NCBI RefSeq assembly: GCF_000226095.1
Contig: NC_016478.1
Coordinates: 3,586,001-3,650,000 of the forward strand
Length of the DNA: 64,000 nt
Direction of reading: 5' to 3'
Source: Thermothelomyces thermophilus ATCC 42464
Lineage: Eukaryota; Ascomycota; Sordariomycetes; Sordariales; Chaetomiaceae
Below, piece by piece: positions 11,961 through 22,319 of this stretch (positions are counted from its first letter, which is position 1; every line of letters begins with the position of its first letter). A model generated the notes under the pieces. The model was not told where the DNA came from. It was given only the letters and a program-made list of their open reading frames with translations, and did not search any database. Both the position numbers and the translations under genes were made by a program.

Positions 11961-14900
11961 CGTGTATTGCGGTCCTTGTCTGAGTAGCTCTGAGACACGA
12001 TGTCAAAAACTTAAATTGGACAAAAGGGTTGCACGGTCGTCGATGGATATGTTATAACAAGATAGGGAACGAATGTGCCGGGGGGGGGGGGCCGACGGCT
12101 CGGCACGGGCAGCGAGCGGCATGTCAGAAACACACACAACCACACAGGCCATGGACGGGTGCGTGGTAGCGGTACCCATTTGTCTCTAGGTAGTGCCACC
12201 CGCAGGCCTAGCTGGAGCCATGACCTCAGCTGTGTCTTGAGATGGCCTTAACTGCAAGAGGTGAAAAGACCCTGAGACCCTGGTGCCCCTGCTGCAATGT
12301 TTTCGGTCAATTCTTGCCTGCCTTGGAAGGGTCTCTTGGCATCGAGAGCAAGAACAGTTTAATAATGACGTAAGGTCGCAGCAACAACGAGCTGAGAGGT
12401 GCACCTCGAGCGCCCTCATTGGCTGCCTAGTTGTCCCCCTGCACCGCCCGCCCCCGGGAGATCCACGCGTTTGGAAATAGTTACGGACCTCGGGGCCCGA
12501 TCTGTGCTTGGGGTAGCGCGGCCAGCCCAGCCTAGACCCTCCGCGCCCCACTATGCCCGCTTCAACCTGAATCGCGCATTCTGCATGGCGTGGCCTTTCG
12601 CATCCCATTGCCCGCGTTTTGCATCTGGCTGCATATGGTGTAATTAGATCGGTCCTATGGCGTCGCGGAAATGCGAGTACGAAGTACTCATTTCCCAATT
12701 TAAGTGCTGATAATGCAAGAGGCAAGACACGCAGGTTAGTTTTGGGAACCGGGTACCATTGCGATTTAGGAAAAGCAATATTGGCATTTCGTCTTGTGTC
12801 AGCTCTGGTTTCGCTCTTCAGTTAGGTCTACTGGGACGGTTATGGCTGTGATCGCAAGGCTCCCCATCTTCCCTTCTGCGTTTGTGCCACTGGTTGAAAG
12901 ATTCGAGACGGTCTGCTGATAGCGTGTCAGGTCAATTCGCGGCAATGACGAGCACGGCTCAAGGGGCCCTTAATGCTGGGGACTTATTCCGCCGCACTCA
13001 CCCTTAAGTTCAGCTTCTGCTCTTTCAAAGTCACGATTGGTGAGTAATAAGACGTAGCGGATCTAGGCCACTCAAACTCTGGATATGCAGTGTACTTAGC
13101 AGTTGGTTTCATATCCGTGCCGGCACAATGCGGGAGCCTCACCGTTGCACCGCATGAGCGAGGTGTAAGTGCCATGTGATGGTCTCAAGTTCGAGTACTC
13201 CACCAGCTCCAGGATATCGGGTGAGGTCCGCTGTCCGTTAGACATGATCCTCAGCTTCGTTCTGTATACTGAAGTGGCGCCGTCCTAGAGTCGCAGTCAA
13301 TGGCTGTCCTATTGGGTGCCAGCAAGCGTCCTTTTTCATTCACCAAAAGACCTCGTATGCCCGATGCGCAAGCGCTATCCTTGTTCGTATATCCAAAAGT
13401 TCCAAAAATGGGAGCATTTATGTTCCAGCCATCACCATTTCCATCGACCCCGTTCTTCACTCGGTTCAATTCTATTCCGAAGTAACCATGAAGACATACG
13501 TAATGTCAGGCCACCAGAGCTTCAACTGAGAACTAGGTACCTGTTGCTGCCTGAGAAGGTAAGAGAGCAGATCCTTCGGTAAAGGCGAGGTGTGACCAAG
13601 TCCGTCTGATCGGTTTTGTGTTCGTGGGATGATTGGTGTTATCCTAACCAGTTGCATCTTGTTCGAATGTAGAATCAAGGTTAAAAACTTGGGAAGTGTA
13701 GCATGGGCCGGAAAGAAGGCCCGGTTAAGGTGAGTTTGCCACCAACTGAAGATCACCGGCGCCACGGGACCTATTTCACGCCAACCCATGTGCAAAGAAG
13801 CTGATGTGCCAAGACTCAATGCGGCCGTCCAAAAGACTAACGGGCGGGCGAGGAAGGAGGAGGAGGAGGAGAAGATATTGAAGCTAAGGGGAAATAGGTG
13901 AGAGAATGGAATCGTAGAGTCGAGAATCATGCAATAATGGAGAAAGTATTAGTCTTACCCTAAACTCTCTCAATCCAGTTATACATCATCGTTATTGAGT
14001 GGTAGTAAGTTGAAGTTCAAAGGACGGGTCTTGCTCGGTGCTATCCAGCGAGTTGGATTCCCCATCGCAGAGCACATTGTTAAAAGGCCTTTTTTGGTCG
14101 GGTTTGTTGGCCCTGCAACGTCGATTGAGAAGTAGGATTGTGTTCCTGCTTTCGGGCCTGGAAACGTCCACTAACTCGTCGAGTGCTAATTGATTGGTCA
14201 TCTATTGCGTCATTGGCCTTTTTAAGCAGCCCCAGCATTGTGCTTCCAAGTCTGTTTGACTAAGTGCGCTGGTTAGTATAATTTTCATCGCCGGCAAACA
14301 AAGATTTCGGCACCATGCTCTTTACTTGGGTTGATGAGTCGATAGTTCTGGGCAGTTGATAAGGTCAGCCAGAGTTGATGTGGCCGTGTCCGTTTCCCCG
14401 CGCATTTTGCTGGAGCACCTTGCGAGCGTTCCCCCAAAGGCTTGGCCACAAAACTAAAACGCTATATTCGGCGGGATAAATGTCTTATTTCTTGCTTGTG
14501 GGACTCCCAACTGTAATCAATTATTTTCTAGACGGTACGTAAAACCACCGACAGTTGGCAGATTTCTTTTTTTTTAAAAAAAAAAGACATACGACTGGGC
14601 AAAAAACAAAAAAAGGAAGATGCTAGGGATTTTGCAAAGAAGCAACTCTGCAAAGTAACTAAGTGTTCCGCGCTGGCGATTTGAGCCAAAAAAGGGCAGA
14701 TGCATATGCAGGTCGGGAACAGCTAGTCCGAGATTCGCTCGTATTCAGGTCGGCGAGCTGAAGTGAAACAGCTTCCAGGGACTAATCAAGGCAGTCAGGT
14801 AGTCGTGAAGGAGCCACAAGAGTAGGAAGAGATAGAGCACTTGCTTGTATTGGCGGCATTTTCGGGGAATATTAGGATGCAAGACATGTATGGCAAATGC

Positions 14901-16957
14901 TGTCTGATTTAGCATCCAGTAGTACTCTGTACCGGCGGAGTTACGGAGTTCTTTCCGTGCTAGTACCTCGGACTAGTCCCTATGGAGACAAATCCTATGC
15001 AAAGTAAGCACGATCTTGTGCACGTCGGCGTATCTGCTTAGGCTTCTCGGGACACGCTCGCACTGAATGATAACGAGGGTTAAAGCGGGGTAGTTAGGCT
15101 CTGCTCTGTGGGGTGCACCCAACATTCATCGGGCCCCAGGCATCTACTCTTTATTGGACCATAGCAACCAATTCGTCCCAACGGGGCAGGTATAAGGCAG
15201 GCACGTTACATTTACGTAGATCCAGAAGCAAGGAATTGACCTCGGCGACCTGGGACTTTCTGGAATCAAGGAACAGGACTCAACAGGTGTAACAAATGAA
15301 ACGAATAAGCCGCACCAAAAGCCCGTTTTTGCAAGGCTGCAGCCTGGCAATTTGGTCACGCGAGAAATATGGCTCCGAGTGCGCACGCAATGCTGCAGTT
15401 TCAAAGTGCATGGATGCTACATACGTAATCTGTAATTACAGTACATACAAACGCATCTGTACCCCACCAAGCTTAATGATATGGCCCTTGCCGCACCGGC
15501 CCTGAGTTTCTGTTGTGCGGCTTACGCAGTGCTCCAGCCCTTGAGTCAAGCTCACGAATCAGACCCAAATCTTCAGCTTGAAGGAGACCCAAACATCCAG
15601 CGGTAAGATGAGAAGAGACGACCATTTTACTGGAAGCAAGCAGCGATTTGGCATTGGGCTATACAAGGGCGGAAATTCTGACCTATATAAGTAAGGGGTG
15701 CTTCTCGCAAAGGGTATGTTGACCGTTTGGAAAGGCTTATTCAATCAATCCTCGACGTGCTTTGATAGTTCACGCTGCTAACGGGTATTGGGCTTGGATG
15801 AAGACTTGGAAAGCCTCGATCAGCTCGACGCAACGGAAGAATCTCGGAGACACGGTATCGGCAGATTGCGTACTTGTTTATCAGGCTGAAGGTACGGGAG
15901 TGTGCCGAGAGCCGAGATCGCCACTAGTCGAGGACTGACCTCTGCCTAGTAATTAATTACCATTTTTTTGGCCTTGGGTAGATGCCTACCTACCTCAGGC
16001 AGTCACAGCAGAGCGCAGTGCATCACCACCGCCAAAGGCTCGGTTCGTCAATCCTTAATTACAGCCCGCAATCTGAGGCTTGAGGAGCACTCCGATCAGG
16101 CGAAAAGAGAGATCTCGGCTTTGGGTTTCTCGAATACGTTGAACCTTATTTAAGCCATTCAATCGCCAACAAAACTGTTCGGGAGGACTTCAATTCAACA
16201 CGTCAGCGCTGGTCTTGCCGGTCTGGGTCTGGTAAGAGTTTTTTATCTTTCCATTTCTTTCGTCTTACTCTGCGGTTGTTATAGGGCGCTTTTTGCACTT
16301 CAAGACGCACTGCTCTTCCTAGGCATTCTCTTGACTTAATTTTTCCCGTACTCTCCACGTTCTATTATTATTGGTCGCAAACATGCGAGAAGCTGACCAT
16401 GCTAGCTAGGAATCGATTGTTGCTTAGATTAGTGACGACGCCACTCCAATTCAGGGTCCTTTGAAGCGCAAGCAGGACCCTCATTTCCAGCGCCTAGGTG
16501 GGTATCACCAGCGCTGTGGCCTGCCCAATTTGGTGGCCAAACAAGCAGCCGTCCAGCACTAGCACTCCTGGCGTTCCCCTTCTATGACGGCGCATTAGCT
16601 GGACTGTGTATGGTGTTGGAGCTGCCTGGGATGTGCTACGCCATTGGCTGTGCGTGCGTGCCTAGAGCAACCCAGCTGTCTGCAGGATGTGGCGGCTTCC
16701 AGCGACAGCCGGTTTGGATGGCTCGCATCGGTTTCCAGCCGCGACGCTGTTGGTGCATCGATTGATCGGTTTCGTTGGCCACCACCGGTCAACCATGATT
16801 GGTCCAGCTTGCTGCACGACCCAGTCGCTCTCTGTTCAAAAGAGGATCGCTGTGGTCCGGAATTAAAAATTCACACATCAAGTCAACAACGCTCGCGCAG
16901 AGGAATGCAACAACCAACGCATCAGCAACCTCACCCACAAACTCTCCAATTCTCTCC
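11961..16957. other. 5 kb gene-poor region
   Basis: No open frame here combines length, codon bias and recognisable sequence. The longest, minus-strand 12725-12186 and 13930-13472, have random-looking composition. Base composition is near 50% GC, lower than in the genes. There are short A and T runs (about 14566-14585), and no tRNA, rRNA or transposon termini that I can support. The last few hundred bases are the likely promoter and 5' leader of the Zn2Cys6 regulator. Confidence 0.55.
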
Positions 16958-19274
16958 ATGGAGTTCTCAAGGAAGGAGCTAGAGGACATCCAGCGCGTTG
17001 CAGGCCTGTTGAAGCTTACCGTAGACGAGCTACTCCACCAGAGCCGCATTCAAGCCGAGAAACACGCCAGCATCCCCTCCGCCTACGACTCCCCCCTGAC
17101 TAGGCCCCAACACGGTTTTGGCCAGCAGAGACCACCCGAACATCAACTGGGCCATACCCCTGAAAGCCAACATGAAAAGTGTTTTGACCTAGTTTTAGAC
17201 TACTCCGATCTAGGCGATCCCCAGTCCGACACCTTTGGGAGCGAGTCTTCTGAGCAGGCGCTCCCACCACCAGCCTCTCAGCTTCAGAGAACGGAAGTCA
17301 TTCTCCTAAATCCATACACGGCATCTTATGAATGCGATGTCGCGTTCTGGGGTTCTGATATACCCACTGGTCAGGGGTTCGCATTCGACGACAACGTCAC
17401 TATCAGCCACCTCGCCGCGGAAGACGAGTCCTACGTTCAAGTGACGGGGAGGGAGAGTAATTCCGGGTCTATATTCGAACACATCCAGGGGGAAGGTCCG
17501 CAATCCATGGTCGACGATTCCTCAGCCGACTGGGCCATAGTATCTGCTTCTCCCGACTCAACAGCAATGCCAATTTCGACACCTTCGGCGTCTTCGCCAG
17601 ACAGGCGCTATTACAAGATCGCCCCTAGAAATGCCAAATCGAGCTCTCAGGCCCTCTCTGCAAGCTCGACTCACCGAATCAAGAAGAAGCGACGTGCTTA
17701 TGAAGGCAGGAAGCGTGTTGATACCCATCTCACCCGTCAACTCCACGCCTGTGTCAGGTGCAGGATGCAGAGGAATAGGGTAAGATGAATGCCCTGTCTC
17801 CCGCCCACACTGAACTGACCGTGTGAATCATCACACCGGGAAATTGACGGCTGACTGGTTCTCATAGTGTATCCCCGATCCCGACAATCCTCGAGGCCCG
17901 TGTTTCACCTGCCAGCAAAGAACGATGCGTATGAGTCGGCTGCCTTGCCTCCGGTACATGGTCACAGACAGTACTCTTTTCCGGACCGGCCTGGACTACA
18001 TGCCGTTTTACAGGACGCATCCGATGGTCGGGCCTCGTTATGGCGATTTCCACTTGGAACGGCAATGGACAGATTCGCCTCCCAAAACCCTGTGCCTTGG
18101 ACAGATCGGTGCTATATATGTCAAGATTGAGCTGAGGGGGTTCATTCCTCCTGCGAACTCCAATGACGTCGATCTTAAGGGGCGGCCAATGTACGCTGTT
18201 CCATGGGCCATTGCTGATCCCGAGCCCGTCGTCGAAGCGATTAAGGAGTACATCGACCGAGCCATTACGGCTTACATGGCCGCATATCTGGATGATACGG
18301 ACCCGCTGGTCTGGAATATCTTCCAGGTCGCGTACAGGGCATCCGTGTTTCCTGTTCCGGTAAGTGTCATCATCGCCCCGCACTCCAAGCTGCACAACTG
18401 GCTGACCAACATGACAGAATGAAATGCTCAAGAAAACATTGAGACTCTGGGTTGCTTGCCGATTTATCGAGTCAAGATGGAGATGCTGGTCCGAGACCGG
18501 TTGGGCTGACGACGAAATCCAAGCCATGAATCCCAAAGACCCGTTCTACCAGGACCTGGACTCGCCACCGCCCTACGTCGACTACCAATGGACCTCGATT
18601 GTCATCCAGCGGATTCTCAGGCCGTTGAGAAAGGACGTGCTCCGCATTCTCCAGAACACTCTCAACAATCATGATTCCAAGGATTGGTTTGTCACCTTCT
18701 TGACCTGCTTCATCCTCCTGCAAAACTACGAAATGCAGATGTTGTTCCAGAGGCAATTTGCCCAGAGGAGGAGGGCACCGGTAAGCAAAGGAATCACAGT
18801 TCTTTTGCCCGGACGCGCTGACGGCGACAAGGTACGGTACCTAGACATGTCGCTGGTCAGGGCGACGAACTCTGGAGCAAAAACCATGCTGGCACACTTC
18901 CACTACTGCTACAAGGGTCAACAGCTGTTCACTCCTGAGTTTGACTGGGCTTCTCCAAAGGTTTGCAAGATGGCCCGACTAGATGCCGAGCAAAGTGCTT
19001 TTATGAGTCAATGCCGGGATATTGTGGTCCAGAGAGGTACGTGCCCCCCTCCCCCCTCCCCCCCTTCCCCTGCCCGCGGTATGAGTTACAGAAAGACCGT
19101 CGGGCGCTGACAAGGGGGCCTTGTGTAGCGATTAGGTTTCAGACCATCAACCACAGCGATGTGTATCACGAGAAGTGGTGGTACACCAGCCAGCTCTTTG
19201 ATCATGACTGGACCCCGCGCGAAACCTTAGAGCACCCCCCGCCAGCAGAGCCCTCGATTGAATTTGTGGCCTGA
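16958..19274 (+). CDS. Zn2Cys6 (GAL4-type) fungal transcription factor
   Basis: Exons are 16958-17779, 17868-18359, 18418-19036 and 19129-19274, with introns of 88, 58 and 92 nt in consistent phase. The cysteine cluster is split by intron 1 after CVRCRMQRNR: C-x2-C-x6-C-x11-C-x2-C-x11-C, near residues 263-300, preceded by a basic stretch (KKKRRAYEGRKR) that should act as nuclear signal and DNA contact. This belongs to a divergent fungal cluster family whose sixth cysteine lies in a RLPCLRY block. The rest is helical and probably regulatory, with no classical PF04082 motif that I can point to. A further 51-nt segment, 18781-18831, begins GTAAGC, has a CTGAC branch-like site and ends AAG; it is in frame and may be a fourth intron, giving 675 instead of 692 residues. 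The dioxygenase gene follows 541 bp downstream on the same strand. Confidence 0.88.
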
Positions 19275-19815
19275 TTCCATCTTCTTCCGCCTTCCACAGG
19301 TGCGCGCTTACCACGGCCAGTGTAGCACCCGTTCACGCATCCTACGCGACAGCCCCTCACTTCAACCGTGACCGTTTCGGCTCCGGTAGCTGGCTCGAAT
19401 TTGTACACGAAACTCCACTCCCGCCAATGAGCTCTAGGGCTCTAATCACCCTGCAGCATGCTCGCCCTGAGATGGGGGCACGTCCTGGATTGGGAAAGCT
19501 CTATTGGTGATCTTAAGGCTGCCCGCAGAGGACCCCCTACGGCCCAACGCAACATGGAGGAGGGCCCTTAGGCCTGCTCGGCATCAGGAGCCGTAACATG
19601 AGGCGCGGAGAACGAACGGGGGAGATGGGTTTGAGGAAGTCGCACATTCTTTGGGCAGCGGACTCTCCGGTCATGCTGCCTATTAATACCCTGACTCCAA
19701 ACAGTCTCGAAATTCGCGCTGCACTTCACATTCCAAACAACGCACTGCGTGTTAGCCGCCCAGAACGAAACTAGCTAGACTATTCCCGCGCCGTGCTTGA
19801 GCGACTTGACCCATC
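19275..19815. promoter_or_regulatory. Intergenic, probable dioxygenase promoter
   Basis: The 541 bp between the regulator stop and the dioxygenase ATG should contain the terminator of the first and promoter of the second. I could not pick out a specific binding site with confidence. Confidence 0.4.
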
Positions 19816-21147
19816 ATGGGCGTGGAAGCCGTTCTTCTCGGGCAGCAAGGGCAAGCCTGGCCCGACCTGGCGATCAAGTCGAGCTGCGCTCCTCGCTACT
19901 TTCCAGTTTCACACGCATGGCCGGCCGCGATGGAGGGAGATATGGCATGGGGCCCGGCATCGTTTAACTCCGAGGACGATTACACCCTTACGCTGACCGA
20001 GGACGAGGTCTTGGAGGTCAAGTCTGGTCTTGAACACTTTAATGGTAGGGCTTGTGAGACGCCCTCGACGGCTTTTTTCGCACGCTAACAAGTTGACAGA
20101 ACTTGGGCTATACGGAAGCGAAGTCACCCCCAGCACTTTCCCTCTGCCTACTCTTGGGCCGAAGCTTCGGCAGCTTGCAGCCGATATCCACTGTGGCCGG
20201 GGGTTTGCGGTGGTCCACGGACTGAACCCAAACGAGTTCTCCCCAGAGGAAAACGTCCTGGTTTTCCTCGGCATATCAAGTTACATTGGCGTCCAGCGCG
20301 GCCGGCAGGACGAGGATGGCAACATGCTGAGCAAATACCCCGGGACTTTATTTGGGTAGAGTTGGCCATCTAACTGCCATCCAGTGCACATTCGTGATGC
20401 GAAGCTTTCCAAAACGCCGCAGCAGGATCGGCCAACGAGATATTCGTCACGGGCATCCGTAAGTCGCCTCGTCTTGATCCACCCAGTGGCAACACTAAGT
20501 GCCTGACAATCCTTTCACAGACCTTCCACACAGACACGTTCTGTGACATTCTTGCTCTACAAACTCGCAACAATGCCGCCGTTGGCGGTAAGAACCTGTT
20601 GGCCTCTTCCTGGACGATTTACAACGAGCTGATAAAGACGCACCCACACCTGCGCGAGCTCCTTTCCCAGCCCATCTGGCCCTTTGACAGCCGCGGCAGG
20701 TTCCTTCCGTCAAACATACGCCCGATCCTCTGCTACCATGATGGGCGGATCATTCTCAACTTTGCCCGCGAGCCTCTGCTCGGCCTGAACGGCGTCCGCC
20801 GCGCCGCCGGCGTCGCGTCCCTGACGGAGGAGCAGCGCCGCGCCCTGGACGTGATCGAGGAGATTGCGGAGCGGAACCAGGTCGTCCTGGAGGCGCAGCC
20901 GGGAGACATGCTCTTCATCAACAACCACGGGGTCCTCCACTCGCGGGAGGCGTTTGAGGACTCGCAGGAGGCGCCGCGATACCTGGTCCGGATGTGGCTC
21001 AAGAACCCGGAGCTCGCGTGGAAGCTCCCGCGCGCGCTGCAGGCGGGCAACGCGCGGATCTACGAGGAGAACGAGCTGGGCGAGCAGTGGAATATTGTCG
21101 ATGCGCCCAGGATCATGTTCCGGTTGAGCGAGCGGCTCAGTTCGTGA
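19816..21147 (+). CDS. TauD/TfdA-family Fe(II)/2-oxoglutarate dioxygenase
   Basis: Four exons: 19816-20044, 20100-20330, 20385-20458 and 20521-21147, giving 386 residues. Introns are 55, 54 and 62 nt. The second has a GC donor (GCAAAT) instead of GT; using it restores the block NMLMHIRDAK and keeps phase. The family reaction is oxidative attack on a carboxyl-bearing substrate using O2, Fe(II) and 2-oxoglutarate. Iron ligands visible are H181 and D183 (FHTD) and the distal His about residue 318 (GVLHSREAF); the Arg about 335 (RYLVRM) is placed to bind 2-oxoglutarate. The overall pattern fits the fungal TauD-like group. Substrate unknown; no sulfonate or peptide pathway genes are near. No signal peptide, so probably cytosolic. 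Confidence 0.88.
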
Positions 21148-21185
21148 GTCGGTGAGAATTTAGGGGGGTTGTTTTTATTCTTTCT

Positions 21186-21186
<1 letters not shown>

Positions 21187-21219
<33 letters not shown>
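21187..21219. repeat. Poly-T tract, 33 nt
   Basis: An uninterrupted T run about 40 bp after the dioxygenase stop. It could be part of the 3' processing region or a slippage-prone homopolymer. Confidence 0.9.
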
Positions 21220-21220
<1 letters not shown>

Positions 21221-21875
21221 GAAATGGGGCTTGGTTTCCGTCCGCTTTCTTTTTCTTCGTTTGGATGACCCTTTCCAGTGTTGCCAGTCGCTCTGTGCCT
21301 TGAAGCATTGTTAGTTTTACGTACAATTGGCGGTCGTTCATTGTTCTCTGACAGCAGTCTGCGATACCAGAATCCAGATACAACCAGAAATCTCTCACAT
21401 CCTTTGTCCCCCCTCATCTGTTCTTTCTCTAGGTATTTTGCTTTCCTGGTTCCTCTCAACAATGGTATTACTCGAAATTCCGTCAACAGGACGACTTCCT
21501 GAACTTTCCAGTCAGAAAACAAATCCCAAAACAACCAAAAAAATGAGATGTTCTCTCGGCGCCTGACCATGCGTGCATCAAACGCTCTCGCATCAGCAGT
21601 GCAGCCCGACTGACCACATAGGGGTAGATCAGCAAACAACGCGACTTCCGCTCAAGCGTGATTTGAAAAGGGCGGGGGGGCCCACGCACGCCGCGCTTGA
21701 TCAGAGTCTGGGCATCGTTGCACCGCATCAGTCTGGCGAACCGGTGGGAAACGGTTCGGGATCCGTCGGCTACGGGGCGTGTTAGCGTTGGTGGGTTGGA
21801 CCCTTGGAGCAACCTGACGGGTGGGCGGAATCAAGAGAAACGTGGTGTGACGCGGTTTTTTTTTGCGGCACGTAA

Positions 21876-21902
21876 TTTTTTTTTTTTTTTTTTTTTTTTT
21901 TT
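21876..21902. repeat. Poly-T tract, 27 nt
   Basis: A second T run in the intergenic region between the dioxygenase and the kinase-like gene. Confidence 0.9.
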
Positions 21903-22319
21903 GAGCAACGTTGCCCGACGTGATGTTGGGTACACCTTCGTCTGGCATCTTTCCTACCTCCCCCAAGCTCGATCATGCGGGGAGGACAAATGAGAGCAGA
22001 GGTTACACGAGCAATCATGACGACCTCAGAATGGAAAGCTCCTTTTGGAAATCCGGATGGCAGCATTTGAAACGAGGGGAAAAGAAGGGAGCGAAGGGGT
22101 AGGGGGGGAGAAGGGAGAGGGAAGGAAGAATACCGAAGCTACCTACCTAATTAGCCCTCGTCAACTTCAACGTGCGGCTTCCAAGTGCCCCTTTACAAGG
22201 CCTCCTGAGTATTAGTGGCCCATCTGCGAACCACTCTGAAACGGAGGCTGCTTTCTAGCGTCTCAACTACTCATATACATTGCACGTCGGTTTCATTCCG
22301 ATCACGGTCATCGACCATT

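Noticed and set aside
12186-12725. 179-codon minus-strand frame
   Set aside because: Random-looking composition, no codon bias and no domain; treated as chance.
13125-13205. tRNA-like TTCGAGT stretch
   Set aside because: There is a TTCGA-type loop but no matching T stem, anticodon arm or acceptor stem.
13472-13930. 152-codon minus-strand frame
   Set aside because: No coding bias or recognisable motif.
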